A stretch of 64,000 nt of DNA, from contig JAVEVE010000001.1 of assembly GCA_034005165.1 (NCBI GenBank), forward strand, positions 310,001-374,000, given 5' to 3'. Below, in pieces: positions 25,228 to 33,516 of this stretch. Positions within the stretch are counted from its first letter, which is position 1, and every line of letters starts with the position of its first letter. A model generated the notes under the pieces. It did no database searches. It was not told the origin of the DNA and worked only from the letters and a program-made list of their open reading frames with translations. This stretch comes from UBA1573 sp034005165. Its GTDB lineage: Bacteria > Pseudomonadota > Alphaproteobacteria > Micavibrionales > Micavibrionaceae. The translations under genes and the position numbers were made by a program.

Positions 25228-25935
25228 ATGAGAGTCCTGTTAGTAGAAGACGATAGCTCCACAGCAAAAAGTATCGAGATGATACTGAAATCCGAAGGAT
25301 ACATGGTAGAAACCACAGACCTCGGAGAAGATGCCTACGAGTTGGGAAAGTTTTACGAGTACGACATCATCGTGCTGGATTTGATGCTCCCTGATATGCA
25401 CGGTTATGAAGTTTTAAAGAAACTGCGTGCAGAAAAGGTTAATATCCCTATTTTGATCCTCTCCGGCCTTGCGGAACTCGACAGCAAAATTAAAGGTCTC
25501 GGCTTCGGGGCGGATGACTACCTGACCAAACCGTTTGAAAAAGCAGAGCTGATCGCCCGCATCAAGGCTATCGTCCGCCGCTCCCAAGGTCACGCCCAAA
25601 GCAAAATCGAAATAGGCCGTGTTGTGGTGAACCTCGATTCCCGTACTGTTGAAGTGGACAACAAGCCAATCCACCTGACAGGTAAGGAATACGGAATTCT
25701 CGAGCTTCTTGCGCTCAGAAAAGGAACAACCCTGACCAAGGAAATGTTCCTCAACCACCTTTACGGGGGTATGGACGAACCGGAAGTTAAAATTATCGAC
25801 GTCTTTATCTGCAAACTTCGCAAGAAAATTGAAGTGGCAACTGGCGGAGAAAACTACATCGAAACAGTCTGGGGCCGCGGTTACGTCTTGCGCGAGCCTG
25901 CAGACGCAGACAAAGTTCGTGCCGCAAACGCATAA
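25228..25935 (+). CDS. ctrA: Cell-cycle response regulator CtrA
   Basis: A 235-residue OmpR-type response regulator starting MRVLLVEDDSSTAKSIEMIL, with phospho-acceptor D51 in IIVLDLMLPDMHGYEVL and the Lys in YLTKPFEKAEL. The winged-helix domain (about 125-225) ends IDVFICKLRKKIE and VWGRGYVLREP, near-identical in character to alphaproteobacterial CtrA. CtrA controls cell division, flagella and pili. The start was chosen at 25228, with AAGGAA 7 nt upstream; the frame is open 30 codons earlier, but that would run through the promoter region. Confidence 0.96.
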   Translation: MRVLLVEDDSSTAKSIEMILKSEGYMVETTDLGEDAYELGKFYEYDIIVLDLMLPDMHGYEVLKKLRAEKVNIPILILSGLAELDSKIKGLGFGADDYLTKPFEKAELIARIKAIVRRSQGHAQSKIEIGRVVVNLDSRTVEVDNKPIHLTGKEYGILELLALRKGTTLTKEMFLNHLYGGMDEPEVKIIDVFICKLRKKIEVATGGENYIETVWGRGYVLREPADADKVRAANA

Positions 25936-25959
25936 CACTTAAAAAACATAGAATTATAG

Positions 25960-25985
25960 AGCCACCCTATCGGGTGGCTTTTTTA
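25960..25985 (+). terminator. Intrinsic terminator of ctrA
   Basis: AGCCACCC-TATC-GGGTGGCT stem followed by TTTTT, 25 nt after the ctrA stop. Confidence 0.92.
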
Positions 25986-26064
25986 TTGACGCAGCGCATT
26001 AACATAACATATTATTTCTTCATAATTTCGCATCATAAGCGAGAGATAATAGAGGAAATTAATT

Positions 26065-26391
26065 ATGAAACTAACCGAACAAGCACAACGTGAAAACAGC
26101 AAAAGCCTTGTCATTCGCTTTGGAAACGCCACCACCGGTCCACAAGTCTCCTTCAAGGTTACAGAAGAGCCCGCATCCGATAACGGACATAAGACATATC
26201 AGGTCATGGCAGGAAACGGGCAATTGATGGCCTACCATATTGAAGAAGGAACCATCGGAACCCTGATGCAACTTTCAGAATGGGGGAATGGCGAAGCGCC
26301 CAGAGAAATCGGAAAAGTCCGCGTTAGCAGCCTCACAGCAAATGGCCCACACCTCACCGGAATAGCAGCAACGCCTGAGAAGAAACTTTAA
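26065..26391 (+). CDS. Hypothetical protein, 108 residues
   Basis: A small soluble protein with a strong ribosome site (AGAGGAAA) before ATG 26065. It is predicted to be beta-rich (KSLVIRFGNATTGPQVSFKV, KTYQVMAGNGQLMAYHI). No cysteines, signal peptide or membrane segment. I do not recognise the family. It stands alone between the ctrA terminator and tRNA-Arg. Confidence 0.7.
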   Translation: MKLTEQAQRENSKSLVIRFGNATTGPQVSFKVTEEPASDNGHKTYQVMAGNGQLMAYHIEEGTIGTLMQLSEWGNGEAPREIGKVRVSSLTANGPHLTGIAATPEKKL

Positions 26392-26460
26392 AATCAACAA
26401 ATAACCGATTGATTTTAATAGATATTAAATTTTACAGAAAAGCATGGGACTGTTTTAAAA

Positions 26461-26537
26461 TGGTGCGCCCGAAGAGGTTCGAACTCCTAGCCTCCTGATC
26501 CGTAGTCAGGTGCTCTATCCAGTTGAGCTACGGGCGC
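26461..26537 (-). tRNA. tRNA-Arg (anticodon ACG)
   Basis: A complete cloverleaf on the minus strand: acceptor GCGCCCG/CGGGCGC, D arm with AGCTCAACTGGATAGAGC, anticodon arm CCTGA-CTACGGA-TCAGG giving ACG at positions 34-36, T arm with GTTCGAACC, discriminator A, and an encoded CCA end. A34 is expected to be edited to inosine by TadA so that the tRNA reads CGU, CGC and CGA. Confidence 0.98.
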
Positions 26538-26574
26538 ATCAAAGTTTGTGGAACATACTTGAGGAGATTTATAA

Positions 26575-26619
26575 ATGCAAGCCAAAAAATATAAGAAAAA
26601 CATCAGAAAAAGAAGGTAA
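26575..26619 (+). CDS. Possible 14-residue basic micro-ORF
   Basis: ATG at 26575 is preceded at ideal distance by TGAGGAGA, one of the best ribosome sites in the window, and encodes MQAKKYKKNIRKRR then stop. The peptide has eight basic residues. It lies 37 nt beyond the divergent tRNA-Arg and about 150 nt before the secreted protein at 26767. It may be a leader peptide or a chance ORF in A-rich DNA. Confidence 0.25.
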   Translation: MQAKKYKKNIRKRR

Positions 26620-26636
26620 CAATTTCTCCTTCAATC

Positions 26637-26664
26637 TTGACATTTTTCCCATACAATTCCATAA
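26637..26664 (+). promoter_or_regulatory. Possible promoter for the 26767 gene
   Basis: A perfect TTGACA at 26637-26642 is present about 125 nt upstream of the ATG; the best -10 at proper distance is only CATAAG-like. It is retained because of the exact -35. Confidence 0.35.
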
Positions 26665-26766
26665 GTTACAAAGCGTAAATGCATGGAAGATTCGCGTGCC
26701 ATGCGCCGTATATGCGTATAGAATTCTGGAATCACGTAATTAAAAATATAGGGACACCCCTTTCTC

Positions 26767-27924
26767 ATGATTAAAATGACCGCTTCCCGCCTGTTTGGCA
26801 GCTTTCTGGCTTCTACAGCACTTGTTGTCTGCGCTTCTGCTGCAATGGCACAGTCCGGCAACAAGACTCCTGCGCTTGTCATCACAAACCAGCCTCTCCC
26901 GGCGGCATTAGCTGGTCAGGTTTATACTAAACCTGTTCAAACAACGACCATCACACCACAAAATCTTCTGGAATCCTACTACGGAACATCAGATACGATG
27001 GTATCACGCAAGATCGGTGACATTCACCGCGATCTCGGCAGCCTTCAAAACGACATGGCAAAACTGTCCGAACGTATACTTGGTCTGGAAAAAACAAACC
27101 AGAACGAAGCCGCAGAATATTACGCGAGCACAGCAACCATCAGTACACAATTACAGTCCGGAACGACACCAGGCAACCCACGCCTATTGCAAAAATTGGC
27201 GAATGCACAAGACAGCCTCGATAAACTCGCACGTAACGTCAACGACATGAACGAGCTTGCAATCGAAATCACAAAATCAGGCTCTGTTGCATCCTATCTG
27301 CTGGAAGGTGCACGCTCCGCTTACGGACTTACAGGAGCAGTTGAGGAAGATCACGTACAATTGGCTCAACTCGAAGACAGCATCAACAACACCATCATCG
27401 TAATTGATCGCCTCCAGAACAACATCAACGATGACATCACCCGCACCAGCGCGTATCTGGCAACAGAACGCAATAACCTGCGCACCATGTCATTGGCTGT
27501 GGCTGACGGAAACTTGCTCGGCAAGTCTTTGTCTTCCCGCCCGTTCACATCTGCTGCCAAGAAAACCGAAACAGTTGAAATGGCCAAGGTCGCAACACCG
27601 GAACAAGCCCCTGCACCGAGCAACCCTCGCCCATTGGTTAAAATTCGTTTTGACCGTGAAAACGTAGATTACGAACAACCTGTTTATGTAGCACTCAATG
27701 AAGCCATGGAAAAGTTCCCGGACTCACGTTTTGAATTGGTCGCAGTTTATCCGTCCGAAGGCAACGCAGCACAAGCAGCCATCGAAAGTACCAAGTCCCG
27801 CCGCAATGCGGAACGTGTTTTGCGCTCCATGACGCAAATGGGATTGCCGATGGATAAAGTGGATATCTCCTACGCGTCAAGCGCAGACGTATCTGGTAGT
27901 GAAGTTCATATCTACGTCAGATAA
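26767..27924 (+). CDS. Secreted coiled-coil protein with OmpA-like C-terminal domain
   Basis: A 385-residue protein with a signal peptide (residues 1-29, ending ASAAMAQ), a central helical, coiled-coil-prone region (about 70-250, e.g. LGSLQNDMAKLSERILGLEK), a proline-rich linker, and a C-terminal domain (about 290-385) beginning VKIRFDRENVDYEQPVYVAL. Its strand-helix order and SRRNAERVLRSMTQMGLPMDKVDISYAS resemble an OmpA/MotB peptidoglycan-binding fold. The canonical OmpA NxxLSxxRA residues are only partly present (KSRRNAERV). Probably periplasmic or envelope-associated. Three bases after its stop tRNA-Arg(CCT) begins. Confidence 0.7.
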   Translation: MIKMTASRLFGSFLASTALVVCASAAMAQSGNKTPALVITNQPLPAALAGQVYTKPVQTTTITPQNLLESYYGTSDTMVSRKIGDIHRDLGSLQNDMAKLSERILGLEKTNQNEAAEYYASTATISTQLQSGTTPGNPRLLQKLANAQDSLDKLARNVNDMNELAIEITKSGSVASYLLEGARSAYGLTGAVEEDHVQLAQLEDSINNTIIVIDRLQNNINDDITRTSAYLATERNNLRTMSLAVADGNLLGKSLSSRPFTSAAKKTETVEMAKVATPEQAPAPSNPRPLVKIRFDRENVDYEQPVYVALNEAMEKFPDSRFELVAVYPSEGNAAQAAIESTKSRRNAERVLRSMTQMGLPMDKVDISYASSADVSGSEVHIYVR

Positions 27925-27926
27925 AT

Positions 27927-28003
27927 GTTCTCGTAGCTCAGTTGGATAGAGCACAAGTTTCCTAAACTTGGGGCCGCAGGTTCAATTCCTGCCGGGAACA
28001 CCA
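27927..28003 (+). tRNA. tRNA-Arg (anticodon CCT)
   Basis: A full cloverleaf: acceptor GTTCTCG/CGGGAAC (one G-U), D arm AGCTCAGTTGGATAGAGC, anticodon arm CAAGT-TTCCTAA-ACTTG giving CCT, T arm GGTTCAATTCC, discriminator A and encoded CCA. It starts 2 nt after the stop codon of the preceding secreted-protein gene, with no promoter between, so it is probably processed from that mRNA. It reads AGG codons. Confidence 0.97.
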
Positions 28004-28009
28004 TTGCCC

Positions 28010-28750
28010 TTATAAAGCACTTGCGCCGCGTAACACGTGCTCTGCCTCATCCGTATAACTACCATCCCCTTTGTGAAGGATAAGCCCCGCATGAATACGC
28101 GCGGGCGTTTTACGGTCTTTGATTGCACGAATAATCACACGCTTGGCTTCAACGCCCACACGCGGCCACAACGGAATGATCTCGACCGCACCGAACCTCT
28201 TCCCCAGCGCCCGAATAATTCTGTCTGTTCCGCCTGCAGGATAAATGATCGTGACTCCTCCGCCATTTTTGACCAACTCATGCGCAACCTTAATCCAATC
28301 CTCCAACGACAACTCGTCTTCTTGGTGTCCGTGGGCCACTGCGCGCAGCTCATGCGGTGACGGCGTATGATCTCCAGCTTCTCTGAAGGGAGGATTCAAC
28401 ATCACCTGATCGTAAATAGGCTTTTGCGGCACTTCAAAATCCCGAATATCACAGCAATAAAACTCAGTGCGATCAGATACATTATTTAGGGCCGAATTTT
28501 GCTGAGCCAGATCATAATAAACCTGCTCACGTTCAATCCCGCTCAGCCTGATTTCAGGACAGCGAAACGTCAGACAAAAAGACGCTCCCCCAACCCCGCA
28601 CCCGAGATCAAGCACATGATCCCCCTTTTGCGCAGGACAAGCCGCAGCGAGCATCACACTATCAAGCGATGTCCGAAATGCCCCGTCCGCAGGTTGCAGC
28701 AAGCGCACCTGTTTATCCAGAACATGAATCTCGACTGATGATTTAGTCAT
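28010..28750 (-). CDS. TrmN6/YfiC-like tRNA1(Val) adenine-N6 methyltransferase family protein
   Basis: From ATG 28750 the protein has 246 residues: LLQPADGAFRTSLDSVMLAAACP, the SAM-binding VLDLGCGVGGASFCL, and the N6-adenine methyltransferase motif NPPF in QVMLNPPFREAGDHTPSP. These match the TrmN6 (tRNA1Val m6A37) family, although HemK-type specificity cannot be excluded. GGGGAG lies 9 nt before this start; the frame is open further up but inside the preceding gene. The start overlaps the rsm22-like stop by 8 nt. Its 3' end is 6 nt from tRNA-Arg(CCT), in convergent orientation. Confidence 0.85.
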   Translation of the reverse strand: MTKSSVEIHVLDKQVRLLQPADGAFRTSLDSVMLAAACPAQKGDHVLDLGCGVGGASFCLTFRCPEIRLSGIEREQVYYDLAQQNSALNNVSDRTEFYCCDIRDFEVPQKPIYDQVMLNPPFREAGDHTPSPHELRAVAHGHQEDELSLEDWIKVAHELVKNGGGVTIIYPAGGTDRIIRALGKRFGAVEIIPLWPRVGVEAKRVIIRAIKDRKTPARIHAGLILHKGDGSYTDEAEHVLRGASAL

Positions 28751-29732
28751 AGAGCGCATCTCCCCAACTACATTTTCTGGCCTGCTTATAATGAGACGAT
28801 GATTTGGCAACTTCTAAAGTTTTAGCCACTCCATCCCCCCCACAGACCTGCAATTGAATAACCTTACCAAGTGACGGATGACCAATCACACGATAAGCAG
28901 GCAATGTCGCTGGAAAACGGCTTAACGCCACCCATGAAAATTTTTCATCTTCATAGCCAAGCTGCGCGCCATCTTTCATTTTCTTGTGATACTTTGAGCG
29001 CTCGACCCGTACCGAGAAATGACACCATCTATTTTCATCACCCGCCAACGGGCAGACGCCTGTTTGGGGACAAGGTCCGATCACATGGCATCCGTCTAAT
29101 TTGGCAGCACTCTCACGTGCGGCATGAACAACAGAAAATCCATGCGGTGTGCCCGTCTCGACAACAATCAAAGCACCCCGACATTTGGACCACAGATCTG
29201 CGATAACTTTACCCCAGTCTTTCTGCCCAACTTCATTAAGGACATAGGACGCCAGAACCAGGTCCGCTGCATCATCTTTAAACAAGGACACACCGGATAA
29301 ATCTTTGTCAATCCAACTCACCTCACCAGAAATTTCAGGAACAATAAAATCCTGCCCGACCAAGCGTAAAAACTTGTTCGGCTCAAGCAATGTAAACTGC
29401 TCAGCGTTCCATTGCATGTACGCTGCCAAAGACGCCGTCGCGGGGCCTGCCCCGACATCCAATATTTTTTTTGGAAAAAAGTCTGGGAGCAATCGTGCAA
29501 CTTCCTCCATGACTCGTGCATTTGCTGCAAAAGTTGCAGGAAGCCGTGACACCAGATACGCCATCGCCTCTGACAGGTTTTTCATCTGCAAAGACCCTCC
29601 CAAAGTATGGCTGACACGACGATACCTCTCTGACACATCACTGGCCGAACGGGAAATCAAATCCCTGAATTGGGAATTTTGGACGGCCTCTTCAATACGG
29701 GCACGGAGAGCATGTGGGAATTGTTGGGCCAT
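28743..29732 (-). CDS. Rsm22/METTL17-family ribosomal small-subunit methyltransferase-like protein
   Basis: A 329-residue protein with the SAM-type fold motif ILDVGAGPATASLAAY (about 90-105) and the Rsm22 hallmark cysteine cluster GPCPQTGVCPL plus RWCHF. C221, C227 and C237, together with C321 near the C-terminus (KCSWGD), resemble the four-cysteine [4Fe-4S] site described for mitochondrial METTL17/Rsm22. That family acts in small-subunit assembly. It overlaps the TrmN6-like gene by 8 nt, so two RNA-modification genes are coupled. Confidence 0.88.
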   Translation of the reverse strand: MAQQFPHALRARIEEAVQNSQFRDLISRSASDVSERYRRVSHTLGGSLQMKNLSEAMAYLVSRLPATFAANARVMEEVARLLPDFFPKKILDVGAGPATASLAAYMQWNAEQFTLLEPNKFLRLVGQDFIVPEISGEVSWIDKDLSGVSLFKDDAADLVLASYVLNEVGQKDWGKVIADLWSKCRGALIVVETGTPHGFSVVHAARESAAKLDGCHVIGPCPQTGVCPLAGDENRWCHFSVRVERSKYHKKMKDGAQLGYEDEKFSWVALSRFPATLPAYRVIGHPSLGKVIQLQVCGGDGVAKTLEVAKSSSHYKQARKCSWGDALYD

Positions 29733-29811
29733 AAACCTTATATATGTGCATTTCTTGTACGTTACGACAATCTATTGTCCATTCAACATATTTCGGCTAT
29801 ATCCTTACCCC

Positions 29812-30846
29812 ATGAGTCACAAGACAGCAAATACAATGATTCAACCCGCCCCTGAAGCCACCCCGCTTGAGGAGATTTCACGATTGCTGTCAAAAGACAT
29901 GGCCGAGACCAACAGTCTGATTATAGAGCGGATGCAATCCGAAATCCCTTTAATCCCGCAACTAGCTGGTTATTTGATCGCCGCGGGCGGAAAGCGCATC
30001 CGCCCCCTGATGACACTAGCGGCAACCCGCTTATTTGACACATCAACCCCTCGGGCCTATCGCTTGGCAGCAGCAGTTGAATTTATCCATACAGCCACCC
30101 TGCTTCATGACGATGTCGTGGATGAAAGCGACCAGCGCCGCGGACAATCCTCAGCTAATGCTGTTTTTGGGAACCAGTCAAGCGTACTGGTCGGGGATTT
30201 TCTGTTCTCAAAATCTTTTGAACTGATGGTGGAAGACGGCTCCATCGACGTACTGGGAATTCTGTCAAAAGCCTCTGCTGTGATCGCAGAAGGTGAAGTG
30301 TTACAATTGTCTATACAAAATTCCTTAGAGACCACTTTAGCTCAATATGAACGGGTTATCTCGGCAAAAACCGCAGCCCTTTTTGCCGCAGCCTGCGAAG
30401 TCGGAGCTGTTATAACCAACCAATCTCAATCCATCCGTCAAGCCTTGCACGATTACGGTCATCATGTCGGAATGGCCTTCCAGATCGCCGATGATATTCT
30501 GGACTACCAATCCAGCACCGAAGAACTCGGGAAATCCGTTGGAGACGATTTTAAAGAGGGCAAAATGACTGCGCCGGTGATTTTTGCCCTAGAATCTGCG
30601 AATACAAAAGAAAACACAGAGGAAAAAGCATTCTGGAAACGAACACTGGGGAATCAGGACATCTCTGACGAAGACCTCAAATACGCTCAATCCTTGATCC
30701 GCTCAACAGGCGCTGATAAAAAAACCATCGAGCTGGCCCAAAGCCACGTCCAAATGGCAAGGTCTGCACTACAAAACATACCTGACTCAACCATAAAGTC
30801 CCTGTTTTTGTCCCTAGCAGACTATACGCTCAACAGAAAAAACTAA
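29812..30846 (+). CDS. ispB: Long-chain trans-polyprenyl diphosphate synthase (ubiquinone side chain)
   Basis: From ATG 29812 the protein has 344 residues. The two aspartate-rich motifs are DDVVD at 100-104 (TATLLHDDVVDESDQRRG) and DDILD at 227-231, with GGKRIRPL at 59-66. This is the octaprenyl/decaprenyl synthase type that makes the ubiquinone tail from FPP and IPP; exact chain length cannot be read. The open frame extends far upstream, antisense to rsm22, but protein homology starts here. The ribosome site is weak; ATG 29836 is an alternative. Confidence 0.92.
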   Translation: MSHKTANTMIQPAPEATPLEEISRLLSKDMAETNSLIIERMQSEIPLIPQLAGYLIAAGGKRIRPLMTLAATRLFDTSTPRAYRLAAAVEFIHTATLLHDDVVDESDQRRGQSSANAVFGNQSSVLVGDFLFSKSFELMVEDGSIDVLGILSKASAVIAEGEVLQLSIQNSLETTLAQYERVISAKTAALFAAACEVGAVITNQSQSIRQALHDYGHHVGMAFQIADDILDYQSSTEELGKSVGDDFKEGKMTAPVIFALESANTKENTEEKAFWKRTLGNQDISDEDLKYAQSLIRSTGADKKTIELAQSHVQMARSALQNIPDSTIKSLFLSLADYTLNRKN

Positions 30847-30967
30847 TCCCCTCGAGAACGATTGCCGGATGGCTATGCGAGGCCGCCTTTCCCAGACTCC
30901 CTATCGCAACACAATAATATGAAATATAAAGACAATTTAGAGATAAACTGTGGAAATAAAGGACAAA

Positions 30968-30998
30968 TTATCTCAATTTTAACAAAATCTGCTATAAT
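30968..30998 (+). promoter_or_regulatory. Extended -10 promoter with near-consensus CtrA box before the prepilin operon
   Basis: TGC-TATAAT (30990-30998) is an extended -10 with a perfect hexamer. In the -35 region lies TTAT-CTCAATT-TTAAC (30968-30983), one mismatch from the CtrA consensus TTAA-N7-TTAAC. Activators of the CtrA type commonly bind over a poor -35, and no TTGACA-like hexamer is seen, so CtrA activation of the operon is plausible. The expected leader is about 20 nt. Confidence 0.55.
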
Positions 30999-31026
30999 AT
31001 ATCGTGGGGTTTAAGGTGTTATGGTC

Positions 31027-32325
31027 ATGCTCAAAGTACAAACCAATAATCAGCACAATAGCAATGCTGCCGGCTTCTCTCTAATTGAGGTTGCAATTGG
31101 CCTGATGATTATTGGAATTCTAATGGTTCCAGCCCTTCAGATGTACAAAGAATACAGATATAAAGAAATACGCACACGTTCCGAAGAAAACCTTGGGGTT
31201 GTGGCAAACGCTTTGAAAAAATTTGTTGTTAAAAACGGAAGATATCCGCGCCCTGCCGAAAGCAGTATCGCGGGAGGAGCGACAGGTGAAGGGGCTGAAA
31301 TTGCAGTGGGATCTATCACCTTCCCCTGTTCTACAAACATGACAACAGTCTGTGAAACGACCGGAACACCTGCAAACAGAGCTTATATCGGAACCATTCC
31401 ATTCGCAGCTCTGGGGCTCCCAAAACAATATACGATTGACGGGTACGGCAACAGATTTACCTACGCCGTCACAAAAGATCTAACCGTATCCGGAAGTTTC
31501 TCTGACTCCGGTGGAAAAATTCAGGTTATCGACCAAGCTGGTGGTAATAAACAAGGAACCTCCTCAAACGTACATTACGTTCTTGTAAGTCACGGCAAAA
31601 ATGGAAAAGGAACGACGACCAACGCTGGGGTACTTTTTGCAAACTGTGCTGGCGCAGGTAAAGATCTGGAAAACTGCGATAATGATGGCGTTTTTAACAG
31701 TAATTTCGCGACAATCAACACAGGAGCTGCCCAGATTTATGCCAGATACACATCGGATGTTCCCGGCGCAGATTATTTTGACGACTATATCTATCTTTCA
31801 ACCACAACTTCATCAGATATATGGACGCCTAACCCCAACGCAGGAACTCCTGACCTATATAACAGGAACGCAGGAAATATCAGAATTGGCTCATGGCCGA
31901 CAGGGGGATCTTTGCCGCTCCATGATCAAATACTTCCGGTAGCAAGATTGGATATCGCAGGAAAATCTGGTAGCCCTGGAAACTTGAAAGCGGATCAGGT
32001 CAATGTAAATAGGCTTTGTGCGTTTTCCGATACAGGTTCTTACACAGGTTGTATCTCCATGTCTGGATCGGGACTTCCCAAAAAAGGAAATTTTGCCCCT
32101 ATCATTATTGGCGGAGATGCAGATCCTGCTGACGGGTTACCCGAAACATCTGGAAACGGAATTTTCTGTGGGGCAAAAGGTCTATACGGCATTTACCAAG
32201 CTGACGAACTATGCAGAAACGCAATCCCGACAGGCTCAATTCCCGTAGACGGAACTTGCGCCAACAGCGGTTGGGCTGCAAGAAAAGTAGTAAGCGGCGT
32301 TATAATATGCGAACCTGCTTCTTAA
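31027..32325 (+). CDS. Prepilin-like protein 1 of a three-gene family operon
   Basis: A 432-residue protein from ATG 31027 (AAGGTG 8 nt upstream; ATG 31021 is also in frame but too close). The prepilin leader ends at G16 before FSLIEVAIGLMIIGILM, with the usual Glu at +5 and a hydrophobic helix, so a PilD/TadV-type peptidase should process it. The large C-terminal region has the family boxes YIGTIPF, IDGYGNRFTYAVT, YVLVSHGKNGKG and YFDDYIYL, then a LPVARLDIAG segment and a Cys-containing tail. The size is two to three times that of an ordinary pilin. First of three paralogues. Confidence 0.85.
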   Translation: MLKVQTNNQHNSNAAGFSLIEVAIGLMIIGILMVPALQMYKEYRYKEIRTRSEENLGVVANALKKFVVKNGRYPRPAESSIAGGATGEGAEIAVGSITFPCSTNMTTVCETTGTPANRAYIGTIPFAALGLPKQYTIDGYGNRFTYAVTKDLTVSGSFSDSGGKIQVIDQAGGNKQGTSSNVHYVLVSHGKNGKGTTTNAGVLFANCAGAGKDLENCDNDGVFNSNFATINTGAAQIYARYTSDVPGADYFDDYIYLSTTTSSDIWTPNPNAGTPDLYNRNAGNIRIGSWPTGGSLPLHDQILPVARLDIAGKSGSPGNLKADQVNVNRLCAFSDTGSYTGCISMSGSGLPKKGNFAPIIIGGDADPADGLPETSGNGIFCGAKGLYGIYQADELCRNAIPTGSIPVDGTCANSGWAARKVVSGVIICEPAS

Positions 32326-32330
32326 TTAAG

Positions 32331-33479
32331 ATGGAAAGTAAACCGGATTATAATAACAAAATGGACAGAACACACCACACCCGAGAACACGAAGCTGGTT
32401 TCACATTGATTGAAATATCCATGGTGATAATTATTGTTGCTGTCCTCCTGACGCCGCTTATTGCGATGTACTCGAACTATTATATCGGCAAGAAAATAAC
32501 CGACACTGAGGAAAACCTCACAGAATCATCAAGCTACGTTTCTACATTCTTCTCAGCGACAGGACGATACCCCTGTCCGGCAGATCCGGCTTTACCAGTA
32601 ACAGACCCAAATTACGGAATTGAAGACTGCACAGCAAGTGGGGCCATTGTAAGCGCGGCCGGGATAAGAACAGCAACAAACCTTGTCTATATCGGGGCAA
32701 TACCCATCACAACTATTCGAAATACACTCACGGCAGGCGGAGTTGAAGGCTTCTTCCCTGATCAGTCGACACAAGACGGCTGGAACAACAGGCTAACCTA
32801 CGCCGTGACATCATCCTTAACCAACTCTTCGACATATAAATTCTACGATGGCCAAATCGGGGCAATAGATGAGTACGGAAATAATACAGCAGGAATAAAT
32901 GACGATGCGCACTACGCAGTCATTTCTCATGGAAAGAATGGAGGCGGGGCATATTCCTCATCTGGTACAGTTGTGTCCGCCTGCCCTGCGGCAACAAATA
33001 AAGAAAATGAAAATTGTGATGGGGATGCCACTTTCAGATCAGCATTGGGTGTATACGAAGGCACGGGTGTTGACTATTTTGACGACTATGCCTACTTCGC
33101 AAAAAGTAGCGGGGCAGCGCTATGGAACAACCTGGCACCGAACCACATCATTAACCTGAACACAAAAAACGTTGGGATAAATACATCGACACCTACAGAA
33201 AAACTGGATGTATCAGGAACTATTCAAGCAACGAACAATATTAAGGTTGAAAAAATCTGCACAACAAGTGGTTCAGATTGCTTTGATGTAAAGAAAGTTA
33301 GCAGCTCGGGTATGAGTTGCGGAGGCGTTACTGTCATGCAAGGCATTACAAACGCAGGGACAGACTGCATTACCCCCTCATATTCTACACCGGTTGATGC
33401 AGATTGCTCACCAAACTGGATACAGGGTGTTCGTTCTGACGGATGTGTTATTTGTAGTAACGGAACAGTACATTGCTAA
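32331..33479 (+). CDS. Prepilin-like protein 2
   Basis: 382 residues if started at ATG 32331, 6 nt past the previous stop; ATG 32361 is an alternative and both have weak ribosome sites, suggesting translational coupling. The leader ends at G23 before FTLIEISMVIIIVAVLL, with Glu at +5. The shared boxes are YIGAIPI, QDGWNNRLTYAVT, YAVISHGKNGGG and YFDDYAYF. Beyond them lies VGINTSTPTEKLDVSG, the pattern common in trimeric phage tail-fibre and adhesin stalks, and then a C-terminal region with eight cysteines. Confidence 0.83.
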   Translation: MESKPDYNNKMDRTHHTREHEAGFTLIEISMVIIIVAVLLTPLIAMYSNYYIGKKITDTEENLTESSSYVSTFFSATGRYPCPADPALPVTDPNYGIEDCTASGAIVSAAGIRTATNLVYIGAIPITTIRNTLTAGGVEGFFPDQSTQDGWNNRLTYAVTSSLTNSSTYKFYDGQIGAIDEYGNNTAGINDDAHYAVISHGKNGGGAYSSSGTVVSACPAATNKENENCDGDATFRSALGVYEGTGVDYFDDYAYFAKSSGAALWNNLAPNHIINLNTKNVGINTSTPTEKLDVSGTIQATNNIKVEKICTTSGSDCFDVKKVSSSGMSCGGVTVMQGITNAGTDCITPSYSTPVDADCSPNWIQGVRSDGCVICSNGTVHC

Positions 33480-33516
33480 AAGATTAACTGATAAAGTGAC
33501 AAATAAAGGAATGACC

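Noticed and set aside
29305..29811. Long N-terminal extension of the polyprenyl synthase frame
   Set aside because: The open frame runs antisense to the rsm22-like gene and has no similarity to prenyl synthases; the family sequence begins at about 29812.
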